A DNA stretch of 64,000 nt from Pseudohalocynthiibacter aestuariivivens (GCF_011040495.1 NZ_CP049037.1:992001-1056000); one strand, 5' to 3'; counted from the first letter of the stretch, positions 1 to 8,965 are shown. Numbers and translations are program-made. The notes: generated by a model not told the origin, from the letters alone.

Positions 1-17
1 AAGAAGCAAATGATATG

Positions 18-581
18 TCATGCTACGCTATAGCCCAAGTCACCGAGACGATATCTCAGAGATTCTTTTGAAACCCCTAACTCCAAGGCCATCTTTGTCA
101 GATTACCCTGTGATAGACGGAATGCTCGACGCACTAAAACCTCTGGCATGAGCAGCTTGGCAGCAAAAATGTTGGCTTGATACTCGATCGAATTCCTATC
201 GCCGTTCCGGTGCAGAATTCGCTCGCCGTTGGCCATCGAGTCGATCTTCCCACGATGTAGCAAGTAATGAGCGTATTCATGTGCCATAGAGAAACGCTGT
301 CGGTTGGGATGATGCTTAGAGTTCACCGCAATTTCGAACCTGTCGTCGGCTATTCGCTTTATGTAGGCGTCATTGAATCCAAGATCCTCGAAGCTTAGGT
401 CGAGTTCATTGTTGGACTCAATAATTGCTTCGATAGGGATGGAGGCGTCCATCGGAAGCCCCATTTGCTGATAGTACTTCACAACCTGCTCGGGCGAGTT
501 GAGAAGCCCCGGCGGGGGCAGGTCCCGCTGGCTGGATTCTGCTCCGGGGCGTTGCGGTCTGCGAGGCGATTTAGACACCAT
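18..581 (-). CDS. ImmA/IrrE-family metallo-endopeptidase
   Basis: Predicted soluble zinc metallopeptidase of 187 residues. The HEYAH motif (about residues 101-105) supplies the HExxH zinc site, and a downstream E in the EYQANIFAAKLLMP segment fits the third ligand of the ImmA/IrrE family. Family members cleave repressors or regulators, as ImmA does to the ICEBs1 repressor. The open frame extends to 614, but the ATG at 581 is preferred: it has GGAG nine bases upstream and overlaps the end of the upstream gene, suggesting translational coupling. The C-terminal 40 residues resemble the helical tail common in this family. The usual XRE repressor partner is absent; the partner here is a membrane protein. 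Family call is firm, substrate unknown. Confidence 0.85.
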   Translation of the reverse strand: MVSKSPRRPQRPGAESSQRDLPPPGLLNSPEQVVKYYQQMGLPMDASIPIEAIIESNNELDLSFEDLGFNDAYIKRIADDRFEIAVNSKHHPNRQRFSMAHEYAHYLLHRGKIDSMANGERILHRNGDRNSIEYQANIFAAKLLMPEVLVRRAFRLSQGNLTKMALELGVSKESLRYRLGDLGYSVA

Positions 582-1176
582 GTTCGTCAGCTCCAAGCAG
601 AATGGTTTCTTCATCCGGTTCGGTCACAGTTTCACCCGTGTCCATTTCTTCTACAAGGTACTCGAGGCGCTCGATGCGCTCTGAAAACCCAGCAATAAAC
701 TCACCGTGATTTCCTGACTTTTCTACGAGCCTGTCGACCGTGCCTTTCATTTCCTTACTTTCCTCTGCAATTTGTTGGACGAGCAGAGTTTTCCCAGAGT
801 TTTTAGTGAAGAAGTTCTCGGTGAGCGTCGGCAACTCAGCTTCGACATGCTGTTTGGCCGAGTAGCGAAGGCTCAAGGCGGCGATAATACCAATAAGCGT
901 TAGGATGCCGATCAAAATGACGATCAGGTTCGTGTAGAAGCTCGACAGTGCGGCTATCATACCGTCTGAAGTCATCGTATTGTCGAAGAAGCAAATACTT
1001 TGGTTTGCGTAGGTCCAACAGTCACTTTCTGGGAACGTCGAGAAAAGAACTCGAAAACGGGTCCAACCGTACACCATAGAAAGTGTTAACAGCGACGTCA
1101 GGACAGCTGTCGCCATCACGATCCCGATTGTCAGCCTGCTGGGTGCCGCCGTGGCGTTTGGACGTTCTTGGCTCAC
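571..1176 (-). CDS. two-pass membrane protein with cytoplasmic coiled coil, unknown function
   Basis: 201 residues from a GTG start. Two hydrophobic segments are visible, roughly residues 15-38 and 80-104, separated by a region with two cysteines (SDCWTYANQSICFF) that may lie outside the membrane. After the second segment comes a charged, probably coiled-coil region (about 110-180) and an acidic tail. It immediately precedes and overlaps the ImmA/IrrE peptidase gene by 11 bases, so the two are probably made together. I do not recognise the family. The topology suggests a membrane sensor or anchor for the peptidase, but that is inference from gene order only. Confidence 0.6.
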   Translation of the reverse strand: MSQERPNATAAPSRLTIGIVMATAVLTSLLTLSMVYGWTRFRVLFSTFPESDCWTYANQSICFFDNTMTSDGMIAALSSFYTNLIVILIGILTLIGIIAALSLRYSAKQHVEAELPTLTENFFTKNSGKTLLVQQIAEESKEMKGTVDRLVEKSGNHGEFIAGFSERIERLEYLVEEMDTGETVTEPDEETILLGADEHGV

Positions 1177-2429
1177 TATATTTCTTTACAAATATTCCCT
1201 GTCGATTTCTTGCATAGGATGTGATGAATTGCAACTTTCAGCTGTTGCGAGATTTATCGGATAATTCAGTTCCTCAGGGTACCACTGCTACGTCGGGTAA
1301 GGCTATCAGCATCAGCGACTGAATAGCCGCTGTGCTCTTCACTTGACGCACGTTCGCTCGCACTCATGGCCCAGCCCTTGGATGCCGTGCCGGATGCGAT
1401 GAGATCAATCGACATGGGCTTCGACCTACCGTTCGATCTAATGTAGGCAGGTTCCGAACGTACAGGTACCGTTTTTTTTGGGGGGAGTCCTCTTCAGAGA
1501 AAGAGTTCGTCACGTTTCTTAAGAGAATGATGAAACACCTCATTCCAACGAAATTGAAATGAATTACTTCGCCCGAACATGTAAATAGCAGCAGATGCCT
1601 GTTGGCTGCTTGATACAAAATTATGCGGGTGTCGCCGGCAACCCTTAAACAATCTGCAATTCCGGCAGTGCCCACGCCAGAGTTTCAGGATCGGCACCCC
1701 GGCCGCCTGGCTTTTTTTCCAGAACTCAAAGCTTGTGCTTACAATGCCATCGCTTGTCCGCTGCGGTTAGCACGAGCGCCACCACGCTCGTGACCACCTC
1801 CCGTCGGTGGCCGGGACTTCAAAGGCCGCCAAAGTCAGCCTTCTTTGACAGACGACATGGGAAAACTTCTCGGATGCACGTTTAGGCTTCCTCTCAAAGG
1901 GGTGCCATCATCTCTGGGGAATGATCAGTTCCCAGCAGCGCGCTGCGTCTTCAGTGATGTAGTATTTTGCAAAGCGTCCAGGTCATCTGGATTTTGCGCC
2001 TTCTCCTTTCTCCTCGCTCATCGTGCGGTCGTTGAGGGCATCTCCATGTCAGCCCGTCATACCGAGGAAATGGAATGGTCACGTTTAGCCGGAAACTTTT
2101 TCCTGACCGAAACCTAAAAAATGTAACATACCTGCCTCGGGTGACCGCAGAACCCGCTCCGCCCCTTAAGCGAACTTCGTAAATAAGGACGGTAACGACG
2201 ACTTCCAGTCCCAGCACGGCGTCGGCTAAAGTTGTGATGGTAAGATTTGAAATCCTCGGCAGCGGGGTCTCAGAAAAATTAAATTTTCTCTTCGTGCTCA
2301 CAGTAATTGGCCAATGTTCATATCGAGAAGCAGAAACGGAGAGGCAACGACGCGGTCGCATTTCCTCGGAACACGGTCAGGCTTGATGCTGCCACGAAAG
2401 GCAGAAGCGCAACAAACAGGAGGACCATC
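1177..2429. other. gene-poor stretch, no confident gene
   Basis: About 1.25 kb in which no reading frame has a convincing start, ribosome site or recognisable protein. Two small hairpins are visible: CACGAGCG with CGCTCGTG around 1773-1795, and CCACC with GGTGG just after it. A run of eight T followed by six G occurs near 1472-1485. The stretch may be decayed mobile DNA, but I found no transposase or integrase remnant. Confidence 0.4.
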
Positions 2430-2843
2430 ATGCTGCGCACGCTCCCAACGAAGATCCTGCCCGCAGAACCGCAAATCGCCATCGTCCGCGCGTTCTTCAC
2501 TAAGCACGGAACCGCGCTGTGTACCGCCGCGGGGCTGATCGACGGTGATGCCGGAACCGCCCGCGTTCTGCGCCTCATGTCGATGTTGCGCGAGGCCCCA
2601 CGCCTCGACCACCCGATGCGACGCAGGTTGGTCGATCTCCACCGTCTCCTTTCTTTAGACCCTGTCTTAAAGGCTTTCGAACCCGACTTGTCGTCTTGGA
2701 CCCTCCTCAATCCCGCCAGCGCCGAAGTGGAGGAACTCTGCCTGCTCACCGACCGGCTCTATGATCTCTTAATTAGCATCAGCGACTCGGACACGAAGCG
2801 GAAGGGGCCAGCACTCGACCTTCCGGCGCAGATGGCCGCCTGA
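2430..2843 (+). CDS. hypothetical protein, accessory region
   Basis: 137 residues beginning MLRTLPTKIL. The open frame is longer, but the ATG at 2430 has a strong AGGAGG a few bases upstream, which decides the start. The protein is mainly helical in appearance, with leucine-rich stretches, no signal peptide and no membrane segment. I do not recognise a family. Two more small unknown genes follow on the same strand, the next with a similar GGGAGACAATC leader before its ATG, so the three may form a related accessory group. Confidence 0.55.
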   Translation: MLRTLPTKILPAEPQIAIVRAFFTKHGTALCTAAGLIDGDAGTARVLRLMSMLREAPRLDHPMRRRLVDLHRLLSLDPVLKAFEPDLSSWTLLNPASAEVEELCLLTDRLYDLLISISDSDTKRKGPALDLPAQMAA

Positions 2844-3145
2844 AGTGCTTCGCCGGCCGCGCAACGCGCGCTGTCGGCGGCATTCCTCTGGGGCGCAGAA
2901 CAGGATTCCCAACTTCAAAGGACCATCTTCTGCATGCCGGATTAATCGAAAAAGTGACCCTGACTGTAGATTTCTTCTTCGTCTCCTAAAAGAACGACCA
3001 ATGTTCTCGTCACCAGCACCAGCACCAGCCTTCGAAATGAACCGAAAGGACCCTGCCGAACACAACGCATCTCCCAACCGCAGAAAACATGACGCCGATG
3101 AATCAGGCAACACCAGCACCTTTCATGCATGCAAGGGAGACAATC
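2844..3145. other. intergenic, nothing seen
   Basis: Roughly 300 bases between two small accessory genes. Open frames cross it but none has a ribosome site or recognisable product, and I see no hairpin or repeat of note. Confidence 0.4.
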
Positions 3146-3496
3146 ATGCTCAACACGGACACCGCGAATATTAGCCAGGCCCGCTACGATGCGGTCGCTG
3201 CGACTGAGAGACACCTGCGTCGCAATGGCGCCGGGCTTTGCAACCTGCTCGACGCGCTCGACGATCCAGCCGGCTTTGAAGCCTTGTGCCGCCTGCATAG
3301 CGCATTCAGCCATTCTTTCCCGGATGCGGATGCGGTCGAAGATGCCGTGAACGATATCACCCGCTTTCTCGCGGATCAGTCGTGTTCATCGCTCGACAAG
3401 ATCGGCATTGAGCGAAACTTCGCGGCAGCTGATATGGCTCGATGGCACGGCGCCCGGATCAGCGAGATTCATGGTAAGTTTAGCCATGCCCGATGA
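3146..3496 (+). CDS. hypothetical protein, accessory region
   Basis: 116 residues starting MLNTDTANIS. The ATG at 3146 has AGGGAG at a normal distance and is preferred to an upstream in-frame ATG at 3089. The sequence is mixed helical with three cysteines, no signal peptide and no membrane segment; I do not recognise it. Its stop overlaps the likely start of the next gene, suggesting co-translation. Confidence 0.5.
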   Translation: MLNTDTANISQARYDAVAATERHLRRNGAGLCNLLDALDDPAGFEALCRLHSAFSHSFPDADAVEDAVNDITRFLADQSCSSLDKIGIERNFAAADMARWHGARISEIHGKFSHAR

Positions 3497-3878
3497 CCCG
3501 CGCTGCGTATTACAGATCAGCCAAGAAAGCCGCCTTAAAAACCACCCTGGTACGTTCGGTCCGGAACAGGATATCTGCGATATCACGCTGTGGCTCAATC
3601 AGCGCTTTCCCCTCTCGAAAGCGCGTGTGCTGGTTGGTCGGCACTATACCCAACGCGACCGCGAGATCGCTGGCCTTGCGGTTACAAGTTCGGCCACGCA
3701 TTCCGTGTCCCTGGCTCCACTTGCTTTCGAGGCGTTTGTAGCCTTGGGGTACCGGGTCCAGGAGACGAGCGGTGACAGCTATGAGTGCCCCTCTTGTTAT
3801 GGGTATCACTCAAGGCATGAAGCGCTGAAAGCCTATGTGCGCATCGAAAGCGCGCTACGGGTCTGGCGTTCACAATAG
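3486..3878 (+). CDS. hypothetical protein with C-terminal CxxC motif
   Basis: About 130 residues from the ATG at 3486, whose codon overlaps the previous gene's end; in-frame ATGs at 3471 and 3408 are alternatives, so the start is uncertain. Near the C terminus the segment YECPSCYGYHSRHEAL has CxxC followed by histidines, which could bind zinc, but only one cysteine pair is present. No family is recognised. A strong terminator lies 22 bases after the stop, marking the end of this small-gene cluster. Confidence 0.5.
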   Translation: MPDDPRCVLQISQESRLKNHPGTFGPEQDICDITLWLNQRFPLSKARVLVGRHYTQRDREIAGLAVTSSATHSVSLAPLAFEAFVALGYRVQETSGDSYECPSCYGYHSRHEALKAYVRIESALRVWRSQ

Positions 3879-3900
3879 AGAAAACGTAAATTCCTGACAT

Positions 3901-3924
3901 AGGGCGGCGCAAGCCGCCCTTTTT
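3901..3924 (+). terminator. rho-independent terminator of the small-gene cluster
   Basis: Perfect 8-bp stem AGGGCGGC / GCCGCCCT with a four-base loop, followed directly by TTTT, 22 bases after the stop at 3878. Confidence 0.85.
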
Positions 3925-4287
3925 GTGTTGAAGCACATCAGAAAGCACCAAGAGACCGATTTGACGAGACGCGGCGCGACGACCCCCTCCGGAAACTCCG
4001 CGCTCCTGACAGCTCGCGCACCGTGGGATCTGATGCGTCTGCCTTTAGGCTGAATACTGGAGCGACCGCCAGTTGAAGAAATTTCTTAAATCCGGTATTG
4101 AACGCCCCTTCACCGCTCCATGTCCTTCAAGACAAGAGCGAACCGGCACTTATACCACTGGTTCGCTAAAACGAGAAAATCGGGCGTTTCCGCCCGATTG
4201 ACCTTTTATGCTTGCAAAATGGCTACTCTAACCCGGCCGATGGCCATGAATTGGTAGTCAGAACACACACATACAAATGCCTAGAAA
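3925..4287. other. intergenic between accessory cluster and nrdJ
   Basis: About 360 bases with no supported gene. It separates the terminator of the plus-strand small genes from the 3' end of minus-strand nrdJ and contains the hairpin listed at 4169-4200. Confidence 0.4.
4169..4200 (-). terminator. probable terminator of nrdJ
   Basis: Stem AATCGGGCG / CGCCCGATT with a four-base loop. Read on the minus strand it is followed by TTTTCTCGTTTT, about 90 bases beyond the nrdJ stop. Confidence 0.65.
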
Positions 4288-6795
4288 TCACCCGCACTTG
4301 CTATGACCACAACTGGCGCAGGTCATGCAGCCCTCGATCATGCGCATGTCGTATTGTCCGCAGCTGGGGCATGCCGGGCCGCGATTTGAGCCGAGATTGA
4401 CTACCTCGGCCTGCGGGTCGGATTTCAAACCCAGACCTTCGCCCGCCAAAAACCCGGTGCGGATCATGTGCTGTTCCAGAATGCCCCCGATGGCGGCTAA
4501 GATGGACGGGACGTATTTGCCCTGCATCCACGCGCCTCCGCGCGGGTCAAAGACCGCTTTCAGTTCTTCGACCACGAAACTGACGTCGCCTCCGCGCCGG
4601 AATACGGCCGAGATCATCCGCGTCAGCGCCACGGTCCATGCGAAATGTTCCATGTTCTTGGAGTTGATGAACACCTCGAAGGGGCGACGATGGCCGCTCA
4701 TGACGATGTCGTTCACGGTGATGTAGATCGCATGGTTGCTATCGGGCCATTTCAACTTGTATGTCGCGCCTTCCAGTTCCGTGGGCCGGTCCAGCGGCTC
4801 GGACATGTAGATGACGTCGCCATGCGGGGTTTGGGGTTCGGTGTCGGAGTTGGCGATAATTTCGGGCGCATCATCTCGATTTCCATAAAGCAACCAACCT
4901 GCTGGCACTCCAAATGTCTTGGCTACGAGCGCTGCCCCCTCTTTAGACAGTGCATCATTTTTCTGAACCCAATGGGAGTACCGGCTTCTCTGGACACCTA
5001 GCGCGGAAGCCGCCTCTAGCTGCGTCGTAAATCCTGCTTTTTCTTGTGACCACTTCACTCGTTCCGCAGTGGTCTCCAACGATGGTAAGCTATCTTTTTC
5101 ATCCGACACACTCAACACCGACCCCGTCACGTCATTCGGCCGGTACGTCGTGCAGCCTTTGCAGCCCTGCTCCCACGCCTGCATATAGACGCTCTTGAAC
5201 GCCTCAAAGCTGATGTCCACGGGGCAGTTGATTGTCTTGGAAATGCTGCTGTCCACCCAGCGTTGCGCAGCGGCCTGCATCTTGACGTGATCAGCGGGGG
5301 CCAGCGTCTGGGCATTGACGAAATGATCGGGTAGCGGTGCATCGCCGAACTTTTCCCGCCAGAGCGCCACAGCGTAATCCACCACTTCTTCTTCGGTGCG
5401 GCTGCCATCCTTTTGCAGCACCTTGCGCGTGTAGGAATAGGCAAACACCGGCTCAATCCCGCTACTGACATTGCCAGCATAGAGGCTGATGGTCCCGGTT
5501 GGCGCGATCGAGGTCAGAAGTGCGTTGCGAATGCCGTGCTGCGCAATCGCGTCGCGCACATCGGCATCCATCCCCATCATGTTACCGGTGGCCAGATAGG
5601 CCTCCGCATCAAAGAGCGGAAAGGCGCCCTTCTCCTTGGCCAGATCGACCGAGGCCAGATAGGCCGCACGCGCAATCGCATGCAGCCAATCGCCGGTTTG
5701 CGCCGCCGCCGCGTCACTGCCATAGCGCAGCCCCAGCATCAGCAACGCGTCGGCCAGCCCTGTCACGCCCAGACCGATCCGCCGCTTGGCCTGCGCCTCG
5801 CGGGCTTGTGCCTCCAGCGGGAATTTCGACACATCCACCACGTTGTCCATCATCCGCACCGCGGTCGCCACCAACTCTGCCAACGCCGTCTGGTCCAGCG
5901 CCGCGTCCGCCTCGAACGGGTCACGCACCAGCCGCGCCAGATTGATCGACCCCAGCAGGCACGCGCCATAAGGCGGCAAAGGTTGCTCGCCGCAGGGATT
6001 GGTCGCCGCGATATCCTCGCAATAGCTCAGGTTATTGGCCTGATTGATCCGGTCGATGAAAATCACCCCGGGCTCGGCAAAATCATAGGTCGCCTGCATG
6101 ATACGATTCCACAGATCACGCGCCTGCACGGTGCGATATATCTTATCATCAAAGACCAGATCCCACGCACCATCCGCGTCGACCGCGCGCATGAACTCAT
6201 CCGTGACCAGAACGCTGAGGTTGAACATGCGCAGGCGTGCCGCATCGGCCTTGGCGGCGATGAAATCCTCGATATCGGGATGATCGCAGCGCATCGTCGC
6301 CATCATCGCGCCTCTGCGACTGCCCGCGCTCATGATCGTGCGGCACATCGCATCCCAAACATCCATGAAGCTGAGCGGCCCACTGGCGTCTGCACCCACA
6401 CCTTTGACGTCTGCGCCGCGTGGGCGGATCGTGCTGAAATCATAGCCGATCCCCCCGCCCTGCTGCATGGTCAGTGCTGCCTCGCGCAGATTGTCGAAAA
6501 TCCCGCCCATATCGTCCGGGACCGTCCCCATGACAAAGCAGTTAAACAACGTCACCCGGCGCGCCGTGCCCGCCCCGGCCGTGATCCGACCCGCTGGCAG
6601 GAATTTGAAATCTTCCAGCGCGGCGTAAAATTTGTCCTCCCAGTTGTCTGGGGTCTGCTCGCCCTCGGCCAGTGCGCGCGCGATGCGCCTCCAACTGTCC
6701 TCGACGGACGCATCGATCGCCGTTCCATCCGGCGTCTTGAAGCGGTACTTCATATTCCAGATTTGCTCGGCAATCGGGGCAGAAAAACGGGTCAT
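4288..6795 (-). CDS. nrdJ: adenosylcobalamin-dependent (class II) ribonucleotide reductase with internal XRE-like HTH
   Basis: 835 residues. Reduces ribonucleotides to deoxyribonucleotides using a radical generated from coenzyme B12, independent of oxygen. Visible family marks are Cys86 in FNCF, the active-site NPCGEQ with Cys268, the PTGT loop, and a C-terminal cysteine-rich tail ending SKCG that would carry the redox-active or zinc-binding cysteines. Between the catalytic barrel (ending near VTGSVL) and the C-terminal domain (resuming near YMSEPLDRP) sits an extra segment, about residues 566-645, that looks like an XRE/phage-repressor helix-turn-helix (ERVKWSQEKAGF...GWLLYG). Codon use there includes TTA, CGA and AGA, unlike the surrounding gene. 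No cobalamin-riboswitch box was found upstream. The main call is firm. Confidence 0.95.
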   Translation of the reverse strand: MTRFSAPIAEQIWNMKYRFKTPDGTAIDASVEDSWRRIARALAEGEQTPDNWEDKFYAALEDFKFLPAGRITAGAGTARRVTLFNCFVMGTVPDDMGGIFDNLREAALTMQQGGGIGYDFSTIRPRGADVKGVGADASGPLSFMDVWDAMCRTIMSAGSRRGAMMATMRCDHPDIEDFIAAKADAARLRMFNLSVLVTDEFMRAVDADGAWDLVFDDKIYRTVQARDLWNRIMQATYDFAEPGVIFIDRINQANNLSYCEDIAATNPCGEQPLPPYGACLLGSINLARLVRDPFEADAALDQTALAELVATAVRMMDNVVDVSKFPLEAQAREAQAKRRIGLGVTGLADALLMLGLRYGSDAAAAQTGDWLHAIARAAYLASVDLAKEKGAFPLFDAEAYLATGNMMGMDADVRDAIAQHGIRNALLTSIAPTGTISLYAGNVSSGIEPVFAYSYTRKVLQKDGSRTEEEVVDYAVALWREKFGDAPLPDHFVNAQTLAPADHVKMQAAAQRWVDSSISKTINCPVDISFEAFKSVYMQAWEQGCKGCTTYRPNDVTGSVLSVSDEKDSLPSLETTAERVKWSQEKAGFTTQLEAASALGVQRSRYSHWVQKNDALSKEGAALVAKTFGVPAGWLLYGNRDDAPEIIANSDTEPQTPHGDVIYMSEPLDRPTELEGATYKLKWPDSNHAIYITVNDIVMSGHRRPFEVFINSKNMEHFAWTVALTRMISAVFRRGGDVSFVVEELKAVFDPRGGAWMQGKYVPSILAAIGGILEQHMIRTGFLAGEGLGLKSDPQAEVVNLGSNRGPACPSCGQYDMRMIEGCMTCASCGHSKCG

Positions 6796-6933
6796 GGCAC
6801 AATATCCGGGGGTTGCAGCGGCAGGAAACCACCGTATCCGCGCACGCCATACAGGTCAACCGAACATGCGGGGATTACACCTGTGCGCACATGCTCTATT
6901 GAACTCGACACCGAATCCCATACCCTTGGTTTC

Positions 6934-7368
6934 ATGACTGCCGCGCCACTCAACCTTATCAAGCTCAGCGTCGGCACCGAAAGTGTCGAAAGCCTGATCG
7001 CCTGGCAGAAAAACCCGCGCGCCCATGGTGCGGATGGGGCGCCGCGACATGTGACTCGGATGTGGCCCCGCCGTGAGGTTGAGCTGCTACAGGGTGGCTC
7101 GATCTACTGGGTGATTCAGGGGCTGGTGCAGTGTCGTCAGGTGATTGTCCGGCTCGACGAAGTCGTTCGCGAAGACGGCATCCGGCGGTGCGGGATCGTG
7201 CTGACACCCGAAATCATTCGCACGACGACGGTGCAAAAACGCCCATTTCAAGGCTGGCGCTACCTGCCCGGAGCAGAAGCGCCTCCGGATTTGGCACGTA
7301 CGCGGCACGACGAGGACGCGCTGCCCGCAGCGTTATCGGCTGCGCTAGCGGATATCGGTGTGATCTAG
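6934..7368 (+). CDS. DUF1489 family protein
   Basis: 144 residues starting MTAAPLNLIKLSVG, divergent from nrdJ. The conserved segment HVTRMWPRR and the late RPFQGWRYL motif match the alphaproteobacterial DUF1489 family, whose function is unknown. It appears cytoplasmic, with no signal or membrane segment. The open frame extends far upstream antisense to nrdJ, but that part is a high-G+C shadow; the ATG at 6934 is the first that leaves nrdJ its promoter region. Confidence 0.8.
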   Translation: MTAAPLNLIKLSVGTESVESLIAWQKNPRAHGADGAPRHVTRMWPRREVELLQGGSIYWVIQGLVQCRQVIVRLDEVVREDGIRRCGIVLTPEIIRTTTVQKRPFQGWRYLPGAEAPPDLARTRHDEDALPAALSAALADIGVI

Positions 7369-7627
7369 GCGATATTTCGCTCTGAGCGGGGTTTTGCCGA
7401 AGGCATCCTTCGCACAAAATACACCAAACAAATCATTGTATATAAAGTATTTTTCCAACTTCATGCGATAGCGATCCGTCTGATCGGCAACTGTCCGCCA
7501 AGACGCTCGGCAAGATCACGCATCGGTGATGGAACACGCGCCGCCCTCGCCTTGTTTAACCCCCAATGGCTCTCATATTCGACGGGACGCCAGCACGATG
7601 GCTGAACTAACCAAAGAGGACAATTCA

Positions 7628-8218
7628 ATGTTTCGCAAAGCAACCCTGATCGTAGCCGCCCTATCTACCTCGGTGGCACTACCCGCCTTCGCTGGTTCGC
7701 CCGAACCAGTGGTGGTTGAACCCGCAATAACTCCCGCAGCGCCGGTTGTGGCCGTTGGTCCGGACTGGACCGGTTTCTACGCTGGTGCACAGCTCGGCTA
7801 TGCCGACGTCGACACCAACGTGGCCAATGTCGACGGTGACGATATGATTGGCGGTCTGACTGCCGGTTATGACTGGGATTTGGGAAAATACGTGGTTGGC
7901 GTCGGCGCTGACTATGACTTCGCAGATGTCGGCCTCAGCCCCACCAACAGTCTCGATAGCATCTGGCGTCTGAAAATGCGCAGCGGTGTCAAGATTGGCG
8001 ATGGCCTGCTCTATCTGTCCGGGGGTTACGCCCATGTCGACACCAGCGGTTTCGGCGATGAGGGTGGCAAATTCTACGGTGCGGGCTACGAGCATATGAT
8101 GACCGAGAACATCTCGGTCGGTGGCGAAGTGCTGCACCACGAGTTTGACAATGTCGGAGCGACAGCCAACGACGTAGACGCGACAACCTATCAGGTGCGC
8201 GCAACGTTCCGGTTCTAA
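7628..8218 (+). CDS. outer membrane beta-barrel protein (OmpA/Opa-like porin family)
   Basis: 196 residues. A typical signal peptide (MFRKATLIVAALSTSVALPAFA) is followed by a short proline-valine-rich linker and an eight-strand-type barrel: alternating hydrophobic and aromatic segments such as WTGFYAGAQLGYADV and GLTAGYDWDLGKYVVGVGADYDF, ending in the outer-membrane signature with terminal phenylalanine (VRATFRF). The start at 7628 has AGAGGA upstream and gives the signal peptide, so the longer in-frame extension is rejected. Its role is probably structural or a small-molecule pore in the outer membrane. Monocistronic, with a terminator just after. Confidence 0.85.
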   Translation: MFRKATLIVAALSTSVALPAFAGSPEPVVVEPAITPAAPVVAVGPDWTGFYAGAQLGYADVDTNVANVDGDDMIGGLTAGYDWDLGKYVVGVGADYDFADVGLSPTNSLDSIWRLKMRSGVKIGDGLLYLSGGYAHVDTSGFGDEGGKFYGAGYEHMMTENISVGGEVLHHEFDNVGATANDVDATTYQVRATFRF

Positions 8219-8230
8219 GCAGTCGATATC

Positions 8231-8254
8231 GACCAGACCCCTCGGGGTCTGGTC
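8231..8254. terminator. hairpin between omp and hisG, probably bidirectional terminator
   Basis: GACCAGACCCC / GGGGTCTGGTC, a perfect 11-bp inverted repeat with almost no spacer, placed between the convergent ends of the barrel gene and hisG. The following T-tract is weak on either strand. Confidence 0.6.
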
Positions 8255-8269
8255 GTTAACTGCCGGACA

Positions 8270-8965
8270 TCAATCTACTTCTAGCTGGCGTAATAGCTGC
8301 GCCAGAACCGACCGATCCGCATTCGACAATTCAGCCCGACGCGCCCGGAATAGCGTCGCCTGACTGCGAAGGATCAATCCATCATCCAGCATCTTCAGAT
8401 GATTTGCCCGCAGCGTATCCCCGGTAGACGTGATGTCGGCGATTGCCTCTGCGGTCTCATTCTTGACCGTGCCTTCTGTCGCGCCTTGGCTATCAATCAG
8501 AGCATAATCCGCTACGCCATTGTCCCGTAGGAATTCGCGAACCAATCGATGGTACTTGGTCGCGATCCGCAAACGAAATCCATGCACCTGCCGGAAAGCC
8601 GCCGCAGCCGCATCCAGATCGTCCAGCGTCCCCACATCGACCCAAGCACTCGGTACCGCCAGCACCAGATCGGCTTGGCCGAACCCCATCTCGGCCATCA
8701 CCTCGACGCAGGAATTCCAGCCGCTCAGCTTTTCCTGAACCAAATCCGTGCCGGTGACACCCAGATGGATACGACCCGCCGCCAGTTCGCGCGGGATTTC
8801 CCCGGCTGACAGCAGGATCAGTTCGACACCGTCAATCCCGTCCACCTGCCCGGCATATTCACGTTCCGACCCGGCGCGGCCCAGCGTGATCCCACGCGCG
8901 CCGAACCAGTCAAACGTCTTCTCCATCAACCGTCCCTTGGATGGCACGCCCAGCTTTACACTCAT
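8270..8965 (-). CDS. hisG: ATP phosphoribosyltransferase, short form
   Basis: 231 residues, the short HisG type that needs HisZ as regulatory partner. It catalyses the first step of histidine synthesis, ATP plus PRPP to phosphoribosyl-ATP. The N terminus (VKLGVPSKGRL), the GVTGTDLV segment and the PRPP-loop-like region DSQGATEGTVKNETAEAIADI support the call. The gene overlaps the end of hisZ by ATGA, consistent with a hisS-hisZ-hisG operon and stoichiometric production of HisG and HisZ. Confidence 0.93.
   Translation of the reverse strand: MSVKLGVPSKGRLMEKTFDWFGARGITLGRAGSEREYAGQVDGIDGVELILLSAGEIPRELAAGRIHLGVTGTDLVQEKLSGWNSCVEVMAEMGFGQADLVLAVPSAWVDVGTLDDLDAAAAAFRQVHGFRLRIATKYHRLVREFLRDNGVADYALIDSQGATEGTVKNETAEAIADITSTGDTLRANHLKMLDDGLILRSQATLFRARRAELSNADRSVLAQLLRQLEVD

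Noticed and set aside
1845-2361. Open frames on both strands in the gene-poor left region
   Set aside because: No ribosome site, odd composition and no family resemblance; they overlap one another on opposite strands.
6780-6800. Possible NrdR box near the nrdJ start
   Set aside because: Only one half-match (ATATTGTG) is present and no second box at the usual spacing.
5413-6933. Long plus-strand open frame running antisense to nrdJ into the DUF1489 gene
   Set aside because: It is the high-G+C shadow of nrdJ, rich in Arg, His and Pro with no recognisable family; the real gene in that frame begins at 6934.
6796-6933. Possible cobalamin riboswitch before B12-dependent nrdJ
   Set aside because: No GCCACTG-type B12 box or expected stem order was found on the minus strand, and the space is short.
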